Assembly: GCA_017617315.1 (NCBI GenBank)
Contig: JAFZWM010000049.1
Span: forward strand, 1 to 64,000
Direction of reading: 5' to 3'
Source: Bacteroidaceae bacterium
GTDB lineage: Bacteria > Bacteroidota > Bacteroidia > Bacteroidales > Bacteroidaceae
DNA length: 64,000 bases
Shown: piece by piece, positions 35,555-44,531 of the stretch
How the letters are laid out: each line of letters opens with the position of its first letter
Numbering within the stretch: the stretch's first letter is position 1
Notes under the pieces: generated by a model
What the model saw: only the letters and a program-made list of their open reading frames with translations
Told to the model about the DNA's origin: nothing
Databases searched by the model: none
Made by a program: the position numbers and the translations under genes

Positions 35555-36280
35555 ATGATGAAGACTTTTCAAATATTGTTTTGCATGACAGCTTTTCTGT
35601 TGTCGGCTTGTCATGCGAAGGTAGACAACACTTTTAATGAATCATCGTTAAACCACGAACTGGACTCAATTACGCAGGTAATACTAAGCGAGAACATGCA
35701 GGCACAGTTCGCCAAGGCTGATTATACGCCCAAAGACAAGGATGTAGACCGTTGCGTTGAAATATGCGACACTCTTATTGCTCATGGTGTTGTGCCAAAC
35801 CCCATAATGACAAAACTTCGCATCCTTTCGGTGGCAAAGCGATATAAAGAATGTATCGAGTTTGGCAACAGCGAAATTTGCTCTTCAAACGAGGTCTATC
35901 CTGTTCCGGGACTTTTAAAGTGTAAGTTAAATGCCATGCAATGCCGTCTTGATGGAGATAAAGAGGGTGAGGTAAAATGTGTAAAACTGGCATTTGAACG
36001 TATAAACCAGTACATCAGAAAAAACAAAACGGTATTTGATGACCTTTTGAAAATGAATAAAGAGTCGTTTGAATCCGCAGTCATTACCAATTACAAATCT
36101 AATCAGCCTTATGTAAAAGCCATGATGACAATAATGTTGTACGAAATGTACTACGCTTGTACCTTTGGTAACGACGCTTGGAACAAGGAATATGAAAGGC
36201 TCTGCAAGGAATATCCCGACGCATTTGTACTTACGACGATGAAGTCCTCTGTGCCAAGTACAGATATAATGAGTTTCTGA
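35555..36280 (+). CDS. Predicted lipoprotein, 3' end probably frameshifted
   Basis: Encodes 241 residues as read. The signal ends in lipobox LSAC (Cys19). The body is helical with paired Cys residues and looks like degenerate tetratricopeptide repeats. After FVLTT the frame reads MKSSVPSTDIMSF and stops. In the +2 frame, starting GAT at 36238, reading continues naturally for 35 residues (DEVLCAKYRYNEFLSKAIRC, then ending LLNEL) to a stop at 36343-36345, just before the next gene, so a one-base deletion near 36233-36238 is likely. Function unknown; it might act with the chitosanase gene upstream. Confidence 0.72.
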   Translation: MMKTFQILFCMTAFLLSACHAKVDNTFNESSLNHELDSITQVILSENMQAQFAKADYTPKDKDVDRCVEICDTLIAHGVVPNPIMTKLRILSVAKRYKECIEFGNSEICSSNEVYPVPGLLKCKLNAMQCRLDGDKEGEVKCVKLAFERINQYIRKNKTVFDDLLKMNKESFESAVITNYKSNQPYVKAMMTIMLYEMYYACTFGNDAWNKEYERLCKEYPDAFVLTTMKSSVPSTDIMSF

Positions 36281-36355
36281 GCAAGGCGATACGTTGTTAT
36301 AATTTAGCCGGAGATACTGTAGACTATTTGTTAAATGAATTATAGAAATAAGGAC

Positions 36356-36868
36356 ATGCAAAAAAATAAAGTTGAACGATATTACTATATCTATTTATTT
36401 GTGTTATATCAGCAAATAAATAAGTTTGAAATACATAAAGCAAAAATTAAATATGGCTTTTTGTATAAGGTTGCATCTTTGTTTTATAATAATAAAGCGC
36501 TTTTAAAAAGCAAATTGGATTATTATTCCAGACAAAATAGAACAGGTAGTTTTTATGATGTAAATGCAAATGTGAAAACACTAAACTATTTTGTTGTATT
36601 GATTTGTGTTATCGATATTGATTTTGTATTGTATCATGTGCTAAATTTAAGCCGGATGAGTTTTGCAAATATATTAATGTTGGGTAATGTGTTCTCATTA
36701 ATTGAATATTTTAGATTGGGGTATAAATCCGATACAATACGCCAGTATAACAAAGTTTATTCACGGTTGCCAAAATATCATAAGAAATGGAATCGCTTGT
36801 GTATGTGGATTATAATACCACCTTTTGTTCTTCTCGTAATGTTTATAATTCTTGCGATTTGTAAATGA
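36356..36868 (+). CDS. Membrane protein of unknown function
   Basis: Encodes 170 residues from the ATG at 36356; a start at 36335 would overlap the frame-corrected end of the preceding gene. Two hydrophobic stretches (NYFVVLICVIDIDFVLYHV and MWIIIPPFVLLVMFIILAI) and several Tyr/Lys-rich helices are visible. Strongly A/T rich, like the candidate immunity gene at 34128. No family recognised. It may be another immunity-type or orphan accessory gene. Confidence 0.65.
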   Translation: MQKNKVERYYYIYLFVLYQQINKFEIHKAKIKYGFLYKVASLFYNNKALLKSKLDYYSRQNRTGSFYDVNANVKTLNYFVVLICVIDIDFVLYHVLNLSRMSFANILMLGNVFSLIEYFRLGYKSDTIRQYNKVYSRLPKYHKKWNRLCMWIIIPPFVLLVMFIILAICK

Positions 36869-36984
36869 AGATAAGTTTCCCCAGTTCAGCCGAATTTGCA
36901 ATTCGACTGAGAAAAAAACGGGAATTTGCCGCTCGACCATAGGTAGAGCACAGAATTTCAGGCAGGGCTGGTAAGAAAATCAAA

Positions 36985-37017
36985 ACCCGAACGCATCCCG
37001 AACGAAACCCGAACAAA
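36985..37017 (+). repeat. Short 11-bp tandem array without core
   Basis: Three units: ACCCGAACGCA, TCCCGAACGAA, ACCCGAACAAA. Same 11-bp period as the arrays at 4.4 and 25.3-25.9 kb, but no 19-bp core nearby. Confidence 0.65.
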
Positions 37018-37049
37018 TCTGTAATTTGCAGAGCTTCGGCTAAGCCAAC

Positions 37050-37079
37050 AAAAAAACGACCTTTTAATTAAAGGTCGTT
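37050..37079 (-). terminator. Terminator overlapping the stop codon of the zinc peptidase gene
   Basis: AACGACCTTT (37055-37064) pairs with AAAGGTCGTT (37070-37079); on the minus strand a T run follows. The upstream arm contains the last codons and the stop of the gene. Confidence 0.85.
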
Positions 37080-37937
37080 ATAGTTTGGTGAGAATGTGTC
37101 GCCGAGCGTGAAGTCGCCGGTCGTGAGCCCCTTCTTCAGCCATTTGTATCGCTGGTCGGCGCGACCGTGGTTGAAACTCTCGGGAACCGTGTAGCCCTGG
37201 TGCTTCTTTTGCAGATAGTCGTCGCCAATCTTGGATGCCGTATTGAGAGCCTCCTCGATGTCGCCGTCTTCGAGCGACTTGAATCGCTTGTTCTCAAGAT
37301 GTCCCCACACTCCGGCATAGAAATCGGCCTGAAGCTCGAGGCGCACGCTTATTTTGTTTGCCTCTTTCTCGCTGACGCGGCTCATCTGCTGGTGCGCCTT
37401 CTGTAAGTCGCCGAGAAGATACTGAACGTGATGTCCCACCTCGTGCGCTATGACGTAGGCATAGGCAAAGTCGCCGTCGGCTCCGAGCGTCTTCTTCATG
37501 GTTGAGAAGAACGACAAGTCGATATATACAGTCTGGTCGGCCGAGCAGTAGAACGGACCTGTTGACGAGGTTGCGTTTCCGCATCCGCTCTCGACGGCGT
37601 TGGTGAAGAGCACCATCTTTGGAGCCTGATAAGTCTTGCCCATCTTCTTGAACTCCTCGGTCCAGATGTCCTCGGTAGAAGCCAGAATCTGCTTTGAGAA
37701 CTTGGCAAGTTCTTCTTCCTCGGCCGTAGGCTGATAAGTCTGCTCGGTTGCCTCTCCTCCGCTCAGCGCTCCGCTTTGCGAAAGATTCTGAAATACAGTC
37801 GAAAGGTCTCCGCCCGAGAGCAGGGTTATTACAACGATGGCAATAATTCCGCCAATTCCGGCTAATCCAGCCTTTCCGCCACCCTTGCCGCGACGGTCGT
37901 CAACGTTGTTGCTTTCGCGTCTTCCGTTTAGTCTCAT
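37068..37937 (-). CDS. Membrane-anchored zinc metallopeptidase (YpfJ type)
   Basis: Encodes 289 residues. A basic N-terminus is followed by one transmembrane segment (about 25-42), a Gln/Glu linker, and a catalytic domain with HEVGHH at about 165-170 and the CGNA and FYCSADQTVYID blocks of the neutral zinc metallopeptidase family (PF04228, E. coli YpfJ). The domain should face the periplasm. The family's substrate is unknown. It is divergent from the AAA-like gene. Confidence 0.93.
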   Translation of the reverse strand: MRLNGRRESNNVDDRRGKGGGKAGLAGIGGIIAIVVITLLSGGDLSTVFQNLSQSGALSGGEATEQTYQPTAEEEELAKFSKQILASTEDIWTEEFKKMGKTYQAPKMVLFTNAVESGCGNATSSTGPFYCSADQTVYIDLSFFSTMKKTLGADGDFAYAYVIAHEVGHHVQYLLGDLQKAHQQMSRVSEKEANKISVRLELQADFYAGVWGHLENKRFKSLEDGDIEEALNTASKIGDDYLQKKHQGYTVPESFNHGRADQRYKWLKKGLTTGDFTLGDTFSPNYNDL

Positions 37938-38002
37938 AGATATATGCTTTTATCAGTTTAAATTTATTGTTGAATTTGCTGACAAAGATAGTCAAAAATA
38001 AT

Positions 38003-38033
38003 TTTGTCTTTACTCTCTTATGTCGTATATTTG
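38003..38033 (+). promoter_or_regulatory. Promoter of the AAA-like / PD-(D/E)XK gene
   Basis: TTTG (38003-38006), exactly 19 nt, then TATATTTG (38026-38033): a complete Bacteroidetes promoter, 26 nt before the start codon. Confidence 0.75.
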
Positions 38034-38059
38034 TCGAAAATTCAGAAAACTCGTATGGT

Positions 38060-39616
38060 ATGGAACAGCTGAAGACATTGCCAATTGGTTTGCAGGACTT
38101 TGAAAGTCTTCGTAAAAGTGGATATCTTTATGTTGATAAGACAGAATTTATATACAATTTGATAGCGGGCGGAAAATATTATTTTCTGTCTCGTCCGCGT
38201 CGCTTTGGCAAGTCGTTGCTGATGTCTACCATTCATGCGGTTTTTGACGGAAAGCGCGAGTTGTTCGAAGGGCTTGCCATTGCCGACAAGCCCGATATTG
38301 ACTGGGCAAAGCATCCTGTGCTGCATCTGGATTTGAATACAAACAGATACGATTCAAAGGAAGTGCTTGACAAGAAACTTGACAATTCCCTCTCGGAGTG
38401 GGAGCAAGAGTTTGATTGTGCAAGAAAAGACCTTCCTCTTGGAATGAGATTTGAGAACGTCATTCAACGTGCATACGACAAGACCGGCCGTGGTGTTGTG
38501 ATCCTTGTAGACGAATATGACAAGCCGATGCTTCAGGCCATAGGCAACGAAGAACTGCAAGATGAGTTCCGCAGCACTCTCAAAGGATTCTATGGCGCTT
38601 TGAAGAGCAAGGATGGCTGCATCCGTTTCGCGCTTCTGACAGGCGTAACGAAGTTTGGCAAGGTGAGCGTTTTCAGCGACCTCAACAATCTGAAAGACAT
38701 ATCGATGGACAGACGATATGTTGAGATGTGCGGTCTGACGGAAACCGAGATAAAGACAACGCTTGCCAAGCATGTCGAGCGTCTTGCCGACACCTGCGGA
38801 ATGACATACGACGAGGCTTTTGCAAATATGAAACGGATGTACGACGGATATCATTTTCGCGAGAATTCTACCGGAATGTATAATCCGTTTAGCGTGCTTA
38901 ATGCGCTTGATTCTATGGATTTCGGCAGCTACTGGTTCGAGACAGGCACGCCGACTTATCTCGTTGAACTCCTCCAGCGCGACGACTATAATCTTGAGGC
39001 GATGGCAAACGCCAAGGCCGATGCCGACACACTAAACAGCATCGACTCAACATCCAAAGACCCGATACCTGTCATCTATCAGAGCGGTTATCTAACCATA
39101 AAGGACTACGACCCGGAGTTTGGCGAATATACGCTCGGCTTCCCTAACGAGGAAGTGAATATCGGCTTCACCAAATTCCTTTTGCCGTGGTACATATCGA
39201 AAGAGCGGAGCAAGTCGGCCTTCGACCTGAAGAATTTTGTGCTTGACCTCCGCGCCGGCAATACCGAGCAGTTCGTAAAGCGTCTCCGTGCGCTCTTTGC
39301 CGACACTCCATACATGCTCATCAAGGATTTGGAGAATCATTATCAGAACGTAATCTGGATAGTAAGCAAGCTTGCCGGCCAGTATGTTCAGGCTGAATAT
39401 ATGACAAGCGAGGGACGTATCGACCTTGTGCTCCAGACTCCGAAGTTTTGCTACGTCATGGAATTCAAGCTTGACGGCACGGCCGAGGAAGCACTTGCGC
39501 AGATTGAAGACAAGAATTACACCCTTCCTTTCGAACTAAACGGTCAGAAGATAATCCGCATAGGCATGAACTTCAGCAAGGAAACACGCAACATCGAAAA
39601 TGTGGCGATTGGCTGA
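38060..39616 (+). CDS. AAA-ATPase-like protein with C-terminal PD-(D/E)XK nuclease domain
   Basis: Encodes 518 residues from the ATG at 38060; a longer frame would include the promoter. The N-terminal domain opens with LPIGLQDFESLRKSGYLYVD, then a degenerate Walker A RPRRFGKSLL and Walker B VVILVDEYDKPM, as in the AAA-ATPase-like family PF09820. The C-terminal part, with GRIDLVLQTPKFCYVMEFKL, is the PD-(D/E)XK nuclease-like domain (DUF1703 / PF08011). These proteins are abundant and vary in copy number in Bacteroidales genomes. Their role is unknown; links to mobile DNA or defence are proposed but unproven. Confidence 0.92.
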   Translation: MEQLKTLPIGLQDFESLRKSGYLYVDKTEFIYNLIAGGKYYFLSRPRRFGKSLLMSTIHAVFDGKRELFEGLAIADKPDIDWAKHPVLHLDLNTNRYDSKEVLDKKLDNSLSEWEQEFDCARKDLPLGMRFENVIQRAYDKTGRGVVILVDEYDKPMLQAIGNEELQDEFRSTLKGFYGALKSKDGCIRFALLTGVTKFGKVSVFSDLNNLKDISMDRRYVEMCGLTETEIKTTLAKHVERLADTCGMTYDEAFANMKRMYDGYHFRENSTGMYNPFSVLNALDSMDFGSYWFETGTPTYLVELLQRDDYNLEAMANAKADADTLNSIDSTSKDPIPVIYQSGYLTIKDYDPEFGEYTLGFPNEEVNIGFTKFLLPWYISKERSKSAFDLKNFVLDLRAGNTEQFVKRLRALFADTPYMLIKDLENHYQNVIWIVSKLAGQYVQAEYMTSEGRIDLVLQTPKFCYVMEFKLDGTAEEALAQIEDKNYTLPFELNGQKIIRIGMNFSKETRNIENVAIG

Positions 39617-39762
39617 TATTCGCTATTTTGAAAAAGCAAAGCATCGGCAGGCAGGCCCCATTGTCGTGCGCAACTGCAACATCGAGAGATGAATTGTTAA
39701 AAAGAACGTCATGCTGCCATCTTTAAAACGGCTGTACATCGTACAAAAAAACGTACATATTA

Positions 39763-39793
39763 CTTGTTGTTAAGCTAATTATGCTTATTTTTG
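39763..39793 (+). promoter_or_regulatory. Promoter of the glycosidase operon
   Basis: CTTG (39763-39766), 19 nt, then TATTTTTG (39786-39793). It is 25 nt before the GH106-type start codon. Confidence 0.65.
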
Positions 39794-39818
39794 CAAAATA
39801 GGTAAATTCTTTAAGTTG

Positions 39819-42800
39819 ATGAAAATAAATATTTTTAAGGTCGTGCTGGCTGTGCTTATTGGCTTTGGCGAGATTATGCCGATAAATGCGCAGACAAAGG
39901 CACAGTTGTACAAGCAGTTCAGCTCGCCGTCGGGCGAGTCGTTGCCGTGGTGCTTCTGGTACTGGATGTACGGAGCGGTGAGCAAGGAAGGGATAACTGC
40001 CGATATAGAGGCAATGAAGCAGGCCGGACTTGGCGGATGCTACCTGATGCCAATCTACGGCACCGACCGCCGTCCCGAATACGAGGGCAGGGCGCAGCAA
40101 CTGTCTGAAGAATGGTGGAAGATGATTGGGCACAGCGTTGCCGAGGCCGACAGAAACGGACTCCAGCTCGGCATTCATGTAAGCGACGGATTCGCCCTTG
40201 CCGGCGGCCCGTGGATAAAGCCCGAGGAAAGCATGCAGAAGATTGTGTCGGCTGATACTATCGTCGGCCGCGGCAAGAATGCCATAAAGCAAATAAGGCT
40301 GCCTAAGCCAGAGAGCTACAAAGGATATTACGAAGATATAAAGGTGCTTGCAATTCCTGTGCAGATGCAGGAAGCTACCGACACCATGCCATGCCGAAAG
40401 ACATACTCGGTCGGCGTTACTCTTAACAACGGAACATTCCGCGCCACCGGAAGCTGTTACATTCAGCTCGAATACGAAAAGGATTTCACGGTACGGAGTG
40501 TTGACATCACGCCATCGGTACGAAATATGCAACCGTTAAGAATGACGATGCTTGCCAGCAACGACGGCGTAACCTTTACCAAGGTTAAGGAGTTTGTTCC
40601 GCCACGCAGCGGATGGCAGGATTCCGATTTCAGCTACACCTTTGCCGTGCCCGAAACGACGGCGCGCTACTTCCGCTTTACATGGACGCCCGAAGGCTCT
40701 GAGCCGGGAAGCGAGAGCCTCGATGCCGCCAAGTGGAAACCGAATCTGAAACTGAAGAACATCGTGCTCCGTCGGAACGCGAGCATAGACCAATGGCAGG
40801 GCAAGAGCGGACTTGTGTGGCGAATAGATGCAGACAAATCTGCCAAGCCATCGAATTTTGTTCAGACAAAAGATATTATCGACCTAACTTCGTGCCTTTC
40901 GGCAGACGGGACGCTTAAGAATCCGCCTCTGCCTAAAGGATGCTGGCGAATCATCCGCATAGGCCACACATCTACCGGACACGAGAATGCTACGGCAGGC
41001 GGCGGAAGAGGTCTGGAATGTGATAAGTTCAGCCCGTCTGCCGTTAAGAAACAGATTGACGGCTGGTTCGGCGCAATATACAACCATGTAGACAAAGCCG
41101 TGGCGCGCCGCGTAATAACCCGAATGCACGTTGACAGCTGGGAGTGCGGATCGCAAAACTGGAGCGCGAATTTTTCCCGCGAGTTCAAGGCGAGAAGAGG
41201 CTACGACCTTATGCCGTATCTGCCCGTTATGGCAGGCGTGCCGGTAGAGAGCCACGAGAAGAGCGAGCAGGTGCTGCGCGATGTGCGAAAGACGATAAGC
41301 GAACTCATCGTCGATGTGTTCTTCAAGACAGCAAAGGCCGAGGCGGAAAAATACAATTGCGAACTGAGTACCGAGTGCGTTGCTCCGACGATGATGAGCG
41401 ACGGACTTCTGCATTATTCGGTTAGCGACAGACCGATGGGAGAGTTCTGGCTTCAGAGTCCGACGCACGACAAGCCAAACGATATGCTCGATGCCATAAG
41501 CGGAGCGCACATTTACGGAAAGAACATAGTGCAGGCCGAGGGCTTCACGCAGCTTCGCGGACATTGGGATGAGACTCCGGCAACGGTCAAGTCGCTGCTC
41601 GACTGCAACTTCTCGCTCGGCATAAACAAGCTGTTCTATCACGTCTATACCCACAATCCGTGGCTCGACCGCAAGCCGGGAATGACGCTCGATGGCATTG
41701 GCTTCTACTTCCAGCGCGACAACACATGGTGGACTCTCGGCGCACCAGCCTTGAGCCTCTATGCTGCGCGATGCCAGACGATGCTTCAGTACGGCCGTCC
41801 GGTGGCAGATATCGCCGTCTACACAGGCGATGAACTTCCGTCGCGCGCCGTCCTTCCGGAGAAGCTGATAACTTTGCTTCCCGGACTTTACGGCAAGCAG
41901 AAAGTAGAGGCAGAGAAGGCGAGAATGAAGAACGAAGGTCAGCCGATGGATAAGGTTAACGGCGTGGGCTTTGCCAAGAACATAAACCGTGCCGAATTGT
42001 GGTGGGGCGCGCTTCACGGCTATCAGTACGACTCGATGAATCCTGATGTCCTTTACAATCATGCCAAGGCTGAAAACGGCAAGCTGAGGCTGACTTCGGG
42101 AGCGGAATATTCGACTTTGGTTGTGGATAAATCGAACATCTCGGAAGAGACAAACAGAAAGATAGATGAACTGAAGAAAAACGGCTGCGACGTGATAGAT
42201 TACACGTTGAACGACAGTGAGTTGAAGAACGTGAAACCCGATGTCGTTGCATCCGACAGCATTGTGTGGACACATCGCAAGGGCGAGGAAATGGACGTCT
42301 ATTTCGTGGCAAGCATTTCGGGCTGGAAGCGCGATGTCGAGCTCAACTTCCGCCAGACCGACCGCATGGTCGAACTGTGGAATCCGATGACGGGCAAGAC
42401 GCGCAACGACTTCGCAACAGAATACAAGGACGGCAGAACAATCGTCAGACTAACGCTTCAGCCGTCAGAATCGCTCTTCGTCGTGTTCGGCCAGTTGGGC
42501 AGAAATGCCGAGGCATCGGCCGCTCCGGCGGTTCAGACCGAGCCGGCAGTCTTTGCATCAGAAGGTAGTCTGAAGTTCTGTAATCTGCCATCAACTACAG
42601 TCAGCGGAGGCGCAAAGGATGTGTTCTTCGACTGGTCGGCATCATCCGACGAAAGGATAAAATATTACTCAGGAACGGCCGAATATCAGCTTAAGATAAA
42701 GTGGCCAAAGACGGCGAAGGGTGCGAGAATCTATCTCGTCCTCGACAATCTTCGCGATGTGGCATCTGTAAAGGTGAACAACGTTGACTGCGGCACTCTG

Positions 42801-43031
42801 TGGTTTGCTCCTTGCAAGGTCGATGTAACCGACGCTCTGCAAAGTGCAAAGGGAAAAACCGTTGATGTGCAGATTCTCGTTCAGAACACATGGAACAACG
42901 CCATAAAGGGCGCGAGCGTTGGTAAAGCACCTTTCGGCGGCATCTGGACAAATGCCAACTACCGCAGCAATCCGTTCGAGGTTATTCCTGCCGGACTGAT
43001 TGGCGGCTTGCAATGGGAAGTGCAGCGATGA
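39819..43031 (+). CDS. GH106-type alpha-L-rhamnosidase-like glycoside hydrolase
   Basis: Encodes 1070 residues from the ATG at 39819; a TTG one codon earlier is unlikely. A signal peptide ends near INAQ. The catalytic barrel region shows the family blocks PWCFWYWMYGAVSKEGIT, GLGGCYLMPIYG, GLQLGIHVSDGFALAGGPW and THVDSWECG-like residues (MHVDSWECGSQNW). The C-terminal region is a beta-sandwich (YLVLDNLRDVASVKVNNVD). GH106 enzymes remove terminal L-rhamnose, often from pectin (rhamnogalacturonan). It opens an operon with an esterase and two more hydrolases, so pectin or plant glycan is the likely substrate. Confidence 0.85.
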   Translation: MKINIFKVVLAVLIGFGEIMPINAQTKAQLYKQFSSPSGESLPWCFWYWMYGAVSKEGITADIEAMKQAGLGGCYLMPIYGTDRRPEYEGRAQQLSEEWWKMIGHSVAEADRNGLQLGIHVSDGFALAGGPWIKPEESMQKIVSADTIVGRGKNAIKQIRLPKPESYKGYYEDIKVLAIPVQMQEATDTMPCRKTYSVGVTLNNGTFRATGSCYIQLEYEKDFTVRSVDITPSVRNMQPLRMTMLASNDGVTFTKVKEFVPPRSGWQDSDFSYTFAVPETTARYFRFTWTPEGSEPGSESLDAAKWKPNLKLKNIVLRRNASIDQWQGKSGLVWRIDADKSAKPSNFVQTKDIIDLTSCLSADGTLKNPPLPKGCWRIIRIGHTSTGHENATAGGGRGLECDKFSPSAVKKQIDGWFGAIYNHVDKAVARRVITRMHVDSWECGSQNWSANFSREFKARRGYDLMPYLPVMAGVPVESHEKSEQVLRDVRKTISELIVDVFFKTAKAEAEKYNCELSTECVAPTMMSDGLLHYSVSDRPMGEFWLQSPTHDKPNDMLDAISGAHIYGKNIVQAEGFTQLRGHWDETPATVKSLLDCNFSLGINKLFYHVYTHNPWLDRKPGMTLDGIGFYFQRDNTWWTLGAPALSLYAARCQTMLQYGRPVADIAVYTGDELPSRAVLPEKLITLLPGLYGKQKVEAEKARMKNEGQPMDKVNGVGFAKNINRAELWWGALHGYQYDSMNPDVLYNHAKAENGKLRLTSGAEYSTLVVDKSNISEETNRKIDELKKNGCDVIDYTLNDSELKNVKPDVVASDSIVWTHRKGEEMDVYFVASISGWKRDVELNFRQTDRMVELWNPMTGKTRNDFATEYKDGRTIVRLTLQPSESLFVVFGQLGRNAEASAAPAVQTEPAVFASEGSLKFCNLPSTTVSGGAKDVFFDWSASSDERIKYYSGTAEYQLKIKWPKTAKGARIYLVLDNLRDVASVKVNNVDCGTLWFAPCKVDVTDALQSAKGKTVDVQILVQNTWNNAIKGASVGKAPFGGIWTNANYRSNPFEVIPAGLIGGLQWEVQR

Positions 43032-43082
43032 GGCTGCCTTCTCGAAAACAGAAAAAGTAAAAACTATAACTAAATGATATAA

Positions 43083-44522
43083 ATGAAGAAACTTATTTTC
43101 ACACTTTTCAGCGCGTTGTGTTTGCATGCAAGCGCAGCGGTCAAGTTGCCGGCTTTGTTCTGCGACAATATGGTGCTTCAGCAGCAATCAGACGTGAACA
43201 TCTGGGGAACTGCCGATGCCGGAAAAACCGTAACAATTACGGCAAGTTGGGACAAGAAGGCTAAATTCTCGGCAAAGGCCGGAAACGACGGCAAATGGAA
43301 GATTGCCGTAAAGACTCCGCAGGCCGGAGGACCTTATTCCGTAACAATTTCCGACGGACAGAGCGTAACGCTCAACAACGTGCTTGTGGGCGAGGTGTGG
43401 CTTTGCGCCGGACAGAGCAACATGGAGATGCCGATGAAGGGCTTTAAGTGTCAGCCGGTTGAGAACGGCAATCGCGACGCGGTTCTCAGCACCAATCCAA
43501 ATATGCGACTTTTTACCGTAAAGCGTTCATCATCACTCACTCCTAAGGACGATGTGGTTGGCTCGTGGCTCATGGCAAATGCCGAGAGCGTTCGCGAGTT
43601 CAGCGCAACGGCATTCTACTTCGGACGGATGTTGCAGATGGTAAAGCCCGATGTTCCGGTGGGACTCATCGTTACGGCGTGGGGCGGCTCGGCCTGCGAG
43701 GCTTGGATGGACGAGAAGATGCTCGCCGATTTCCCATCTGCACAGATTCCGCGCACACAAGAGGACATAAAGTCGAAAAACCGCACTCCAACGGTGCTTT
43801 ACAACGGAATGCTGCACCCTGTAATCGGCTACGGAATACGCGGAGCGATATGGTATCAGGGCGAGGACAACTGGAACAGAGCCGAGACATACAGCGACAT
43901 GATGGCATCGATGGTTGGCGGATGGCGCGCACAATGGGGCATAGGCGATTTTCCGTTCTACTATTGCCAGATTGCACCTTACGACTATTCGATAATCACC
44001 GAGAAAGGTCAGCCGATATACAACACCGCATATCTTCGCGAGCAGCAGGTCCTGGCTCTGAATAAGATAAGCAACAGCGGAATGGCCTGCCTTATGGATG
44101 CCGGACTTGAGAAGGGCATTCATCCCGAGAAGAAACAGCTTGCCGGCGAACGTCTGGCTTATCAGGCTCTTAGCAAGACTTACGGAATGAAGGGCGTGGC
44201 CTGCGAGTCGCCAACATTCAAGGAGATGACGATAAAGAACGATACAGTAGACCTTGTTTTCAACAACTGCGGAATGTGGCCTTACATCAAGGGCGGCGAG
44301 AGCCACAACTTCGAGGTGGCAGGCGAGGACGGCGTTTTCCATCCGGCCAAGGCTTGGGGCGTGAGAAGTCATATCTTGGTCAAGAGTGATGAGGTTAAGA
44401 AGCCCGTAAACGTGCGCTACGCCTTCAAGAACTGGGCGGAGGGCGATGTCTTCTGCGAAGGCATTCCGTTCACATCGTTCAGAACTGACAACTTCAAAGA
44501 CCCACTCACAAAAAAGCAGTAG
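43083..44522 (+). CDS. Sialate O-acetylesterase-like SGNH esterase
   Basis: Encodes 479 residues with a signal peptide to about residue 18. An N-terminal beta-domain opens with LPALFCDNMVLQQQSDV. The SGNH esterase block WLCAGQSNMEMP holds the catalytic Ser, and GGSACEAWM and WYQGEDN mark the following conserved blocks of PF03629. Enzymes of this type remove acetyl groups from sialic acid or from plant polysaccharides. Placed between a GH106-type gene and a DUF5703 gene, deacetylation of pectin side chains is more likely than of sialic acid, which is inference. Confidence 0.9.
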   Translation: MKKLIFTLFSALCLHASAAVKLPALFCDNMVLQQQSDVNIWGTADAGKTVTITASWDKKAKFSAKAGNDGKWKIAVKTPQAGGPYSVTISDGQSVTLNNVLVGEVWLCAGQSNMEMPMKGFKCQPVENGNRDAVLSTNPNMRLFTVKRSSSLTPKDDVVGSWLMANAESVREFSATAFYFGRMLQMVKPDVPVGLIVTAWGGSACEAWMDEKMLADFPSAQIPRTQEDIKSKNRTPTVLYNGMLHPVIGYGIRGAIWYQGEDNWNRAETYSDMMASMVGGWRAQWGIGDFPFYYCQIAPYDYSIITEKGQPIYNTAYLREQQVLALNKISNSGMACLMDAGLEKGIHPEKKQLAGERLAYQALSKTYGMKGVACESPTFKEMTIKNDTVDLVFNNCGMWPYIKGGESHNFEVAGEDGVFHPAKAWGVRSHILVKSDEVKKPVNVRYAFKNWAEGDVFCEGIPFTSFRTDNFKDPLTKKQ

Positions 44523-44531
44523 TCTTATTTT

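Noticed and set aside
40884..42275. A 463-codon minus-strand open frame inside the GH106-type gene
   Set aside because: Shadow of a well-supported gene; composition is that of an antisense frame.
43083..44522. Sialic acid utilisation locus based on the sialate O-acetylesterase name
   Set aside because: There is no sialidase, nan gene or transporter nearby; neighbours are rhamnosidase-type and GH2 genes, so the esterase probably acts on plant glycans.
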